Of a stretch of 64,000 nucleotides of DNA, positions 17,941 through 25,853 are shown in pieces. The position numbers and the translations under genes are program-made. Under the pieces are notes generated by a model that worked only from the letters and a program-made list of their open reading frames with translations, did no database searches and was not told the origin of the DNA. Each line of letters starts with the position of its first letter. Position 1 is the first letter of the stretch. This stretch comes from an uncultured Pseudokineococcus sp. Its GTDB lineage: Bacteria; Actinomycetota; Actinomycetes; Actinomycetales; Quadrisphaeraceae. The stretch is from NCBI RefSeq assembly GCF_947499845.1, contig NZ_CANMPM010000004.1, positions 248,001 to 312,000 of the forward strand. Reading direction: 5' to 3'.

Positions 17941-19124
17941 GGTGCGCCGGGAGCGCGGGAGGCCAGTCGCAGGAGGCGCGCCGCCTTGAGCTCGGTCTCC
18001 TCCCACTCCCCCTGCGGGTCCGAGCCCCACGTGATGCCGGCGCCCGTCCCGAAGCGCAGGACGCCGCCGGAGGCCGCGAACGTCCGGATCCCGACGGCGA
18101 GCTCCGCCGCGCCCCGGCGCGCGTCGACCCACCCGACGCCGCCGCAGTAGGGCCCCCGCGGCGCCGCCTCGAGCGCGGCGAGCGCGTCGAGGGCCGCCCG
18201 CTTGGGCGCTCCGCTCACCGAGGCGGGCGGGAAGGTCGCCCGCAGCAGGTCGGCCCACGTCGTCCCCGGTCGCAGCCGGCCGCGCACGGTGGACACGAGG
18301 TGGTCCAGCCCGGGGTGGGCCTCCCGCGCGAGCAGGGAGACCACCTCGACCGTCCCGGGCCGGCACGCGCGCTGCAGGTCGTTGCGGACGAGGTCGGTGA
18401 TCATGACGTTCTCGGCGACGTCCTTCGGGCCGAGCGGACCCCCGGGCGCGGCGGTGCCCTTGATGGGTCCGCTCTCGACGACGTCGCCGCGCCGCCGCAG
18501 GAAGAGCTCCGGCGAGGCCGGGACGACGAAGCCCTCGTCCCCGAGGTCCAGCACGCCGGAGTAGGGCGCCTCGTTGCCCTCCCGCAGCCGGGCGGCCAGG
18601 GCCCAGGGGTCGGCGCCCGGCGGCAGGGGCGCCTCGAGGACCCGGCAGAGGTTGGCCTGGTAGACGACGCCGGCCCGGACCAGCTCGCGGACGAGGCCGA
18701 CGCCCGCCGTGTACGTGGCGCGGTCCGCCGAGGACGTCCAGCCCTCGACGTCCGGGCCGACCCACGACCCGCCGTCCGGGGGCGCCGCGGGCCGCACCCG
18801 GCCGAAGCGCCACGCGCGGGCCCGGCCGCGCGCGTCGGCGCTGACGGCGCTCGGCTCCCCCACCGGCGCCTCGAAGTCGAGGACGACGAACCACCACCCG
18901 TCGCGCTCGAGGGCGCCCGGGTCCTCCGCCAGGTCGACGACCTCCTCGACGTCCGTCGCGAGCAGCCCGCCCCACCAGGCGGCGGGCGGCGCCGGCCGGG
19001 CCGAGGGGGCGCCCGCCGCGCCACCGGAGCGCTCGGGCGCCGGCTCGGGCGCCCGCCCGTCGGCGCGGCGCCCGGGGGCCGCGACGGGGCCCGGCGGGGC
19101 CGAGTTGGACGAGTCGTTCACCAC
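17937..19124 (-). CDS. pabB: aminodeoxychorismate synthase component I
   Basis: Chorismate-utilising enzyme that aminates chorismate, the step before pabC. The 395-residue protein holds the chorismate-binding motifs VYQANLCRVLE, ASPELFL, GPIKGTAAPGG, NVMITDLVRNDL, PPASVSGAPKR and AVGIRTF. The N-terminal 60 residues are low complexity. Two adjacent GTG codons (19124, 19121) could start it. CTCTAGACG just upstream lacks the final T of a good -10 box. No component II glutaminase (pabA) is next to it. The tRNA cluster starts 59 bases away on the other strand. Confidence 0.9.
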   Translation of the reverse strand: MVNDSSNSAPPGPVAAPGRRADGRAPEPAPERSGGAAGAPSARPAPPAAWWGGLLATDVEEVVDLAEDPGALERDGWWFVVLDFEAPVGEPSAVSADARGRARAWRFGRVRPAAPPDGGSWVGPDVEGWTSSADRATYTAGVGLVRELVRAGVVYQANLCRVLEAPLPPGADPWALAARLREGNEAPYSGVLDLGDEGFVVPASPELFLRRRGDVVESGPIKGTAAPGGPLGPKDVAENVMITDLVRNDLQRACRPGTVEVVSLLAREAHPGLDHLVSTVRGRLRPGTTWADLLRATFPPASVSGAPKRAALDALAALEAAPRGPYCGGVGWVDARRGAAELAVGIRTFAASGGVLRFGTGAGITWGSDPQGEWEETELKAARLLRLASRAPGAP

Positions 19125-19183
19125 TCGTCTAGAGTCCAGCACGCACGCCGACGGCGGCCCCCCGGGGCTGGCGGAGGCAGCGT

Positions 19184-19256
19184 GCGGACGTGGCTCAGCT
19201 GGTAGAGCATCACCTTGCCAAGGTGAGGGTCGCGGGTTCGAATCCCGTCGTCCGCT
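19184..19256 (+). tRNA. tRNA-Gly (anticodon GCC)
   Basis: Acceptor GCGGACG/CGTCCGC, anticodon arm TCACC-TTGCCAA-GGTGA, T arm CGGGTTCGAATCCCG. Discriminator T; the 3' CCA is not encoded. First of three tRNAs in tandem. Confidence 0.95.
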
Positions 19257-19283
19257 CGGAGGCAGTGCCTCGGCACGCCTCAC

Positions 19284-19354
19284 GGTGGAGTGGCCGAGAG
19301 GCGAGGCAACGGCCTGCAAAGCCGTGAACGCGGGTTCGAATCCCGTCTCCACCT
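19284..19354 (+). tRNA. tRNA-Cys (anticodon GCA)
   Basis: Acceptor GGTGGAG/CTCCACC, anticodon arm ACGGC-CTGCAAA-GCCGT, T loop TTCGAAT. Discriminator T; CCA is not encoded. It lies 27 bases after tRNA-Gly, probably in the same transcript. Confidence 0.95.
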
Positions 19355-19399
19355 CGGTGCCCCGCGGAGGAGACGTCTGATCCGCGGACGACGCACCCC

Positions 19400-19474
19400 G
19401 GGCGATTGGCGCAGCGGTAGCGCGCTTCCCTGACACGGAAGAGGTCACTGGTTCGATCCCAGTATCGCCCACCA
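19400..19474 (+). tRNA. tRNA-Val (anticodon GAC)
   Basis: Acceptor GGGCGAT/ATCGCCC, anticodon arm CTTCC-CTGACAC-GGAAG, discriminator A at 19471 and encoded CCA to 19474. It completes the Gly-Cys-Val cluster. Confidence 0.95.
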
Positions 19475-19478
19475 CCCG

Positions 19479-19511
19479 CGAGAGCCCCGGTCCGACGGAC
19501 CGGGGCTCTCG
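19479..19511. terminator. hairpin after the tRNA cluster
   Basis: A 15-bp perfect stem with loop GAC starts four bases after the tRNA-Val CCA. It is followed by GTGCGTCCG rather than a U tract. Confidence 0.75.
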
Positions 19512-19604
19512 TGCGTCCGCGGTCCCGGGCCTCGGTCCTGAGCCATCGGCGACCGGCCCTCGGTCCCGGTCGCCCGCCGGTCGACCTCGCGGGCCCGCCG
19601 GCGC

Positions 19605-20564
19605 TCAGGTGCCCTCGGCCGCCCTCTCGTCGACCGTCATGCCGTCCTCGTCGCGCTGGGGCCTCACGTGCTCCACGGCGGCGTTGACGCCCGCCCCGAG
19701 GAGCACGCCGAGCGCCAGCAGGTAGAACCAGAGCAGCAGGACGATGGGCGCCGAGAGCGGGCCGTAGATGGCGACGCCGCGACCGGTGCCGACCGTGAGC
19801 TCGAGCAGCGCCCGCAGCCCCCACGAGGTGACGACCCACAGCCCGAGCGCCACCGCCGCGCCCGGCAGCGCCCGCCGCCAGGCCAGCCGGACCGGCGTCG
19901 CGGCGTGGTAGAGCAGCGCGAGGAGCAGCGAGCCCGTCAGGAGCACCACGGGCCAGTAGAGCGACAGCAGCCCGTCGAGCGGGTCCGGCAGGAGCCGGGC
20001 GATGACCGTGGGGCCGAGCAGCAGCAGGGGCAGCGCGACGGCCCCCGCCCCCAGACCCAGCACGTAGAGCAGGAGCGAGAGGGCGCGGGCCCGCACGGGG
20101 CCGCGCCCACCCCCCATGCCGTACATGATCGCGACGGTGTCGAGGAGCACGGCCAGGGCGCGCGAGCCCGACCAGAGCGAGAGCAGGAAGCCGATCGAGA
20201 TGAGGTCGAAGCGGGGGCCGTCCAGCGCCGCGGTGATGGTCGGGACGATCGTCCCGCCCACGACGTCCTCGGTGAGGAAGGGCGCGAGCTGGGTGCTCAG
20301 CACCCGCTCGAGCTGCCCCGTCGTGTCGGTCCCGAGGCGGGAGCCGACGAGCGCGGCCGTGCCCGTGAGCCCCAGGACGAGCGGCGGCAGCGAGAGCAGG
20401 GCGAAGAAGGCGGCCTCCGCGGCCAGGCCCGTGACCCGCTGGCGCAGCCCGAGCCGCACGGCCTCGACGACGACCGCCGCGGCCGTGCCCAGCACGGGGA
20501 CCTCCCGCAGACGACCGCCGACCTGACGGCCCCGGCGGCGCAGGTCCTCCCCCACCCCGGCCAC
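19605..20564 (-). CDS. YihY/BrkB family membrane protein
   Basis: A 319-residue integral membrane protein with six predicted helices. It has the family pattern: QRVTGLAAEAAFFALLSLPP after helix entry, GFLLSLWSGSRALAVLLDTV, LYHAATPVRLAWRRALPGA and IYGPLSAPIVLLLWFYLLAL near the end. The family was once called ribonuclease BN; transport or envelope roles are proposed but no reaction is established. The C-terminus is charged and cytosolic. The GTG at 20564 follows TACCCT by six bases, supporting a leaderless start. Confidence 0.88.
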   Translation of the reverse strand: MAGVGEDLRRRGRQVGGRLREVPVLGTAAAVVVEAVRLGLRQRVTGLAAEAAFFALLSLPPLVLGLTGTAALVGSRLGTDTTGQLERVLSTQLAPFLTEDVVGGTIVPTITAALDGPRFDLISIGFLLSLWSGSRALAVLLDTVAIMYGMGGGRGPVRARALSLLLYVLGLGAGAVALPLLLLGPTVIARLLPDPLDGLLSLYWPVVLLTGSLLLALLYHAATPVRLAWRRALPGAAVALGLWVVTSWGLRALLELTVGTGRGVAIYGPLSAPIVLLLWFYLLALGVLLGAGVNAAVEHVRPQRDEDGMTVDERAAEGT

Positions 20565-20570
20565 GCCGCG

Positions 20571-20576
20571 AGGGTA
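20571..20576 (-). promoter_or_regulatory. -10 element of a leaderless promoter (YihY gene)
   Basis: TACCCT on the minus strand ends six bases before the GTG at 20564. Confidence 0.45.
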
Positions 20577-20811
20577 GGGCGCCGCGCCGGGCCCGGCGCA
20601 GGAGCGACCCGTGGAGGACCCGTTGGGACGGGCCCGGGGCGCGCCCGGCAGCGGACCCCGCCGGTCCCCCCGGCGGCCGCCGGAGGGCGGACCGGTGAGC
20701 AGCACCACGTGCGATGCGGTGGGATGGGGTGCCGCACCGACCGGCACCGCACGGCGCCCGGCGCGACGAGCGCCGACCGACCGCCCCCCAGACCCGAGGG
20801 ACGACCCGCAC

Positions 20812-23127
20812 ATGCAGACCTACCCCGGCAGCCCCTACCCCCTGGGGGCGACCTACGACGGCACGGGCACGAACTTCGCGCTCTTCAGCGAGGTCGCGGA
20901 GCGCGTCGAGCTGTGCCTCGTCGACGACGAGGGCGGCGAGACGCGGGTGCCGCTGACGGAGGTGGACGGCTTCGTCTGGCACGCCTTCCTGCCGAACGTC
21001 CGCCCGGGGCAGCGCTACGGGTACCGCGTGCACGGACCGTTCGACCCGGCGCAGGGGCACCGGTGCAACCCGGCCAAGCTGCTGCTCGACCCGTACGCCA
21101 AGGCCATCGACGGCCAGGACGACGGGGACGAGTCCCTGTTCTCCTACCGCTTCGGCGACAAGGACTCCTTCAACGACGACGACAGCCTCGGCCACACGGC
21201 GCTGTCGGTCGTCATCAACCCGTTCTTCGACTGGAGCGCCGACCGCCGCCCGGGGCACGAGTACCACGAGAGCGTCATCTACGAGGCCCACGTCAAGGGC
21301 CTGACCATGACGCACCCGGACATCCCCGAGGAGCTGCGCGGCACCTACGCCGCGGTAGGCCACCCGGCGATGGTCAAGCACCTCACCGACCTGGGCGTCA
21401 CCGCCGTCGAGCTCATGCCCGTCCACCAGTTCGTGCAGGACTCCCACCTCGTCGACCGGGGTCTGCGCAACTACTGGGGCTACAACACGATCGGCTTCTT
21501 CGCCCCCCACGGCGAGTACTCCTCGGCCGGCACGCGCGGGGACCAGGTGTCGGAGTTCAAGGCGATGGTGCTGGCGCTGCACCAGGCCGACATCGAGGTC
21601 ATCCTCGACGTCGTCTACAACCACACCGCCGAGGGCAACGAGATGGGCCCCACCCTCTCCTTCCGGGGCATCGACAACGCCGCGTACTACCGCCTCGTCG
21701 ACGGGGACGAGCAGCACTACTTCGACACCACGGGCACCGGCAACAGCCTGCTCATGCGCCACCCGCACGTCCTGCAGCTCATCATGGACTCGCTGCGCTA
21801 CTGGGTGACCGAGATGCACGTCGACGGCTTCCGCTTCGACCTCGCCTCGACCCTCGCGCGCCAGTTCCACGAGGTGGACCGGCTCTCGGCGTTCTTCGAC
21901 CTCATCCAGCAGGACCCGGTGGTCAGCCAGGTCAAGCTCATCGCCGAGCCGTGGGACGTCGGCGACGGCGGCTACCAGGTGGGCGGCTTCCCGCCGCTGT
22001 GGACCGAGTGGAACGGCATGTACCGCGACACGGTCCGCGACTTCTGGCGCGGCGAGGAGTCGACGCTGGCGGAGTTCGCCAGCCGCATCTCCGGCTCCAG
22101 CGACCTCTACGAGAGCTCGCGGCGCCGGCCCGTCGCCTCGATCAACTTCGTCACCGCGCACGACGGCTTCACCATGCGGGACCTGGTGTCGTACAACGAC
22201 AAGCACAACGCGGCCAACGGCGAGGGCGGCGCCGACGGCGAGAGCCACAACCGGTCCTGGAACTGCGGCGTCGAGGGCCCGACCGACGACCCCGAGGTGC
22301 TCGTCCTGCGCGCCCGCCAGCAGCGCAACTTCCTCCTCACCCTGCTGCTGAGCCAGGGCGTGCCGATGCTCCTGCACGGCGACGAGCTCGGCCGCACCCA
22401 GGGCGGCAACAACAACGGCTACTGCCAGGACAACGAGACGAGCTGGATCGACTGGCGCCTCGACGAGCAGCAGGCCGAGCTCCTCGATTTCACCCGCCGC
22501 GCCGTGCGCCTGCGCCGCGAGCACCCGATCTTCCGTCGCCGCCGCTTCTTCAAGGGCGAGGCCTCCAAGGGCGGGCAGTCCGACCTCTCGGACATCGTGT
22601 GGATGACGCCCGCCGGCGAGGTGATGAAGGACGGCGACTGGCACAGCCACTTCGCGCGCGCCGTCACCGTCTGGCTCAACGGGCACGAGATCAACGAGCC
22701 CGGCCCCCGCGGCGAGAAGGTGGAGGACGACAAGTTCCTCGTCCTCTACAACAGCCACTACGAGGGGCTGGAGTTCGTCATGCCGGACACCGCCTACGGG
22801 CCGGCGTGGCAGGTGCTCGTGGACACCGCCTCGCTGCTCGAGGGGCAGGTCGTCCAGGCGGGCGGCTCGCTGCACCTCGGCGCCCGGAGCATGGTCGTCC
22901 TCGTCTGCGACCCGGCCCACGCCGAGCCGGAGCCGCTGCGCGCGGCGTCCGCGACGGCGGCCGTCGACGACGGCGCCACCGCCCGCCGCACCCGCGCCGC
23001 CCGCAGCCCCGGCGCCGGTGACACGCCCGCCACGCCGGCCGCCCCCGCCGCGGCCCCGGCGTCCGCACCGCCCTCCGCCCCGTCCAGGAGCCGGACGCCC
23101 CGCCGCCGCAAGGGGGACGCGAGGTGA
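20812..23127 (+). CDS. glgX: glycogen debranching enzyme GlgX (isoamylase type)
   Basis: GH13 enzyme that cuts alpha-1,6 branches of glycogen and frees maltooligosaccharides for TreY. The 771-residue protein has an N-terminal CBM48-like domain (PLGATYDGTGTNFALFSE) and a TIM barrel with nucleophile Asp343 (GFRFDLAS), acid Glu379 (IAEPWDVG) and Asp451 (TAHDGFT), plus the GlgX hallmark NDKHNAANGEGG. The last 65 residues are an Ala/Pro/Arg-rich tail. The ATG has GAGGGA about ten bases upstream. Its stop overlaps treY by four bases, so debranching is tied to trehalose synthesis. Confidence 0.95.
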   Translation: MQTYPGSPYPLGATYDGTGTNFALFSEVAERVELCLVDDEGGETRVPLTEVDGFVWHAFLPNVRPGQRYGYRVHGPFDPAQGHRCNPAKLLLDPYAKAIDGQDDGDESLFSYRFGDKDSFNDDDSLGHTALSVVINPFFDWSADRRPGHEYHESVIYEAHVKGLTMTHPDIPEELRGTYAAVGHPAMVKHLTDLGVTAVELMPVHQFVQDSHLVDRGLRNYWGYNTIGFFAPHGEYSSAGTRGDQVSEFKAMVLALHQADIEVILDVVYNHTAEGNEMGPTLSFRGIDNAAYYRLVDGDEQHYFDTTGTGNSLLMRHPHVLQLIMDSLRYWVTEMHVDGFRFDLASTLARQFHEVDRLSAFFDLIQQDPVVSQVKLIAEPWDVGDGGYQVGGFPPLWTEWNGMYRDTVRDFWRGEESTLAEFASRISGSSDLYESSRRRPVASINFVTAHDGFTMRDLVSYNDKHNAANGEGGADGESHNRSWNCGVEGPTDDPEVLVLRARQQRNFLLTLLLSQGVPMLLHGDELGRTQGGNNNGYCQDNETSWIDWRLDEQQAELLDFTRRAVRLRREHPIFRRRRFFKGEASKGGQSDLSDIVWMTPAGEVMKDGDWHSHFARAVTVWLNGHEINEPGPRGEKVEDDKFLVLYNSHYEGLEFVMPDTAYGPAWQVLVDTASLLEGQVVQAGGSLHLGARSMVVLVCDPAHAEPEPLRAASATAAVDDGATARRTRAARSPGAGDTPATPAAPAAAPASAPPSAPSRSRTPRRRKGDAR

Positions 23128-25712
23128 GCGCGCCCGACGCCGCCCCCACCCCCTCGACCTCGGCCGCCCCCTCCCCTGCCGCCCCGCGGGAGCGGGAGGA
23201 CCGGGACGCCGCGACGGCCGCGCGCCAGCACCGCCCCGGCCCGGGCCGGACGGTGCCGACGTCGACCTACCGGCTGCAGGTGCAGCCGGAGTTCACCTAC
23301 GACGACGCCGCGGGCGTCGCCGGGTACCTCGCGCGCCTCGGCGTCACGCACGCCTACCTCTCCCCCGTGCTGCAGGCGGCCCCGGGCTCGACGCACGGCT
23401 ACGACGTCGTCGACCACTCGCGCCTGTCGCAGGAGGCCGGCGGCCGGGAGGCCTTCGACCGCATGGTCGCGGCGCTGCGCGAGCACGGGCTGTCGGCCGT
23501 CGCCGACGTCGTGCCCAACCACGTCGCCGTGCCCACGCCGGCGAGCGCGAACGCCGTCCTGTGGTCGGTGCTGCGCGACGGGCCCTACTCCCCCTACGTG
23601 AGCTGGTTCGACGTCGACTGGTCGACCGAGGACCACGCGCTGCTCATGCCCGTGCTGGGCTCGCGCATCGGCCAGGTGCTGGCCGCCGGGGAGCTCGAGC
23701 TCGACACGAGCGGCGACGAGCCGCTCCTGCGCTACTACGACCACGTGTTCCCCGTGCGCCCGGGCACCGAGGCGCTGCCGATGGACCGCCTCGTCGAGGC
23801 GCAGTGGTACCGCCTGGCGCACTGGCGGGTGGCCGACGAGGAGCTCAACTACCGGCGCTTCTTCGACGTCGACACCCTCGCCGCCGTCCGGGTCGAGGAC
23901 GAGGGCGTCTTCGACGCCACGCACGCGCTGCTGCTGGAGATGCTCCGCACGGGCGAGCTCGACGGCCTGCGCATCGACCACCCCGACGGCCTCGCCGACC
24001 CGCGGGAGTACCTGCGCCGCCTCGCGGACCGCACCGGCGGGGCGTGGGTCGTCGTGGAGAAGATCCTCGAGGGCTCCGAGCAGCTCCCCGACGACTGGCC
24101 GTGCGCGGGGACGACGGGCTACGACGCGCTGCTGCGCGTCGGCGGGCTCTTCGTGGACCCGGCGGGCGAGGCGCCGCTGACGGCGCTCTTCACGCAGGTG
24201 ACCGGCGACCCGGCGGACTTCGGGCCTGTCGTCGAGCAGGCCAAGCGGGAGGTCGTCGCCGAGAACCTCTACACCGAGGTGCACCGCCTCGTGGACCTCC
24301 TCAGCGGCATCTGCCACGCCGACGTCCTCCTGCGCGACCACACCCGCCGCGGGCTCACCGAGGTCGTCACCGAGCTGCTCGTGGCCTTCCCCCGGTACCG
24401 GGCCTACGTCGTGCCCGGCGAGGCGGCGCCCGCCGAGGCCGCGCACGTCCTGGACGAGGCGGTCGAGGTCGCCCGGGCGCACCTCGCGCCCGAGCGCCAC
24501 GAGACCCTCGAGGTGGTCCGCGACCTGCTGCTGGGCCGCGAGGCCGGCTCGGCCGGTCGCACGGCGGAGGCGGAGCGGGCCGAGCTCGTCGTCCGCTTCC
24601 AGCAGACGTGCGGGCCGGTCATGGCCAAGGGCGTGGAGGACACGGCCTTCTACCGCTGGTTCCGGCTCTCCAGCCTCAACGAGGTGGGCGGCGCGCCGGA
24701 GCGCTTCGGCGTCTCGCCCGAGGAGTTCCACGCCTTCTGCGCGGGGATCGTCGAGCACTGGCCGACGACGATGACGACGCTGTCCACGCACGACACGAAG
24801 CGGGCGGAGGACGCCCGCGTGCAGCTGTCGGTCGTCTCGGGCGTGCCCGCGGCCTGGGCGGAGGCCCTCGCGCTGTGGCGGCAGGCCGCGGCCGAGCACC
24901 GCTCGGCCCTCCTCGACGGGCCCACCGAGATGCTCGTCTGGCAGACGCTCGTCGCCACGTGGGAGCCGGCCGGCGCGGACGGCCCCGGCGGGCCGATCTC
25001 CGCCGAGCGCCTGCTGGCCTACCTCGAGAAGGCCGTCAAGGAGGCGAAGCGCCGCACGACGTGGACGGCTCCCGACGAGGAGTACGAGCAGGCCGTCGCC
25101 GACTTCGCCACCGGCGTCCTCGGCGACGAGGACGTGCTCGCCCGGGTGGGCGCCTTCGTCGCCGCCACCGCACCGGCGGCCCGCTCGGCGGTGCTCGGGC
25201 AGAAGCTCGTGCAGCTGACGATGCCGGGCGTGCCCGACGTCTACCAGGGCACCGAGGTCGGTGAGCGCTCGCTCGTCGACCCCGACAACCGCCGGCCGGT
25301 GGACTACGCGCGGCGCAGCGCGCTGCTCGAGCGCCTCGACGGCGGGGCGCGCCCCCGCGACCTCGACGAGGAGAAGCTCCTCGTCACCTCGCGGGCGCTG
25401 CGCGTGCGCCGCGACCTCGCGGCCGCCTTCACGGGGGCGGGGACGGGCTACGCGCCGCTGCCGACGTCGAGCGGCTCGGCCGTGGCCTTCGCGCGGACGC
25501 AGGACGGCGCCCCGCGCGCCGTCACCGTCGCCACGCGGCTGCCGGACGCCCTCGCCCGCTACGGCGGGTGGGGCGAGCACTCGCTCACGCTGCCGGGGAC
25601 GCCCGCGGGCGCCTGGCGCGACGTGCTCACCGGGCGGGAGCACGCCCCGGGCGCCGCCCGGCTGGCGGACGTCCTCGCCGACCTGCCCGTCGCCCTCCTC
25701 GTCGAGGCCTGA
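23124..25712 (+). CDS. treY: maltooligosyltrehalose synthase
   Basis: GH13 transglucosylating enzyme. It turns the reducing-end alpha-1,4 bond of a maltooligosaccharide into an alpha,alpha-1,1 bond. The 862-residue protein has TSTYRLQVQPEFTYDDAA at the barrel start (after 40 low-complexity residues), DVVPNH, nucleophile Asp285 (LRIDHPDGLADP), acid Glu312 (VVVEKILEG), Asp557 (STHDTKR), and the TreY-specific VMAKGVEDTAFYR. The GTG overlaps the glgX stop (GTGA). A 15-bp tandem repeat lies between it and treZ. Confidence 0.96.
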   Translation: MSAPDAAPTPSTSAAPSPAAPREREDRDAATAARQHRPGPGRTVPTSTYRLQVQPEFTYDDAAGVAGYLARLGVTHAYLSPVLQAAPGSTHGYDVVDHSRLSQEAGGREAFDRMVAALREHGLSAVADVVPNHVAVPTPASANAVLWSVLRDGPYSPYVSWFDVDWSTEDHALLMPVLGSRIGQVLAAGELELDTSGDEPLLRYYDHVFPVRPGTEALPMDRLVEAQWYRLAHWRVADEELNYRRFFDVDTLAAVRVEDEGVFDATHALLLEMLRTGELDGLRIDHPDGLADPREYLRRLADRTGGAWVVVEKILEGSEQLPDDWPCAGTTGYDALLRVGGLFVDPAGEAPLTALFTQVTGDPADFGPVVEQAKREVVAENLYTEVHRLVDLLSGICHADVLLRDHTRRGLTEVVTELLVAFPRYRAYVVPGEAAPAEAAHVLDEAVEVARAHLAPERHETLEVVRDLLLGREAGSAGRTAEAERAELVVRFQQTCGPVMAKGVEDTAFYRWFRLSSLNEVGGAPERFGVSPEEFHAFCAGIVEHWPTTMTTLSTHDTKRAEDARVQLSVVSGVPAAWAEALALWRQAAAEHRSALLDGPTEMLVWQTLVATWEPAGADGPGGPISAERLLAYLEKAVKEAKRRTTWTAPDEEYEQAVADFATGVLGDEDVLARVGAFVAATAPAARSAVLGQKLVQLTMPGVPDVYQGTEVGERSLVDPDNRRPVDYARRSALLERLDGGARPRDLDEEKLLVTSRALRVRRDLAAAFTGAGTGYAPLPTSSGSAVAFARTQDGAPRAVTVATRLPDALARYGGWGEHSLTLPGTPAGAWRDVLTGREHAPGAARLADVLADLPVALLVEA

Positions 25713-25760
25713 GCGCCGCCCCGCACCCCCGACCGGGGCGCGTCCCCCGCGGACGGGCCC

Positions 25761-25835
25761 CACCGCCACGGGCACCACCGCCACCAGCACCACCGCCACG
25801 AGCACCACCGCCACCAGCACCACCGCCACCAGCGC
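25761..25835. repeat. five 15-bp tandem units between treY and treZ
   Basis: CACCGCCACCAGCAC-type units run head to tail five times with one or two base changes each. They fill most of the 141-base gap and stop 18 bases before the treZ start, upstream of its ribosome site. They lie in transcribed but untranslated RNA if treY and treZ are cotranscribed. Confidence 0.85.
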
Positions 25836-25853
25836 TGCCGCAGGAGGAACCCC

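Noticed and set aside
19184-19474. tRNA cluster as an integration site for a mobile element
   Set aside because: Flanks are housekeeping genes; no integrase, no duplicated tRNA end and no change in base composition.
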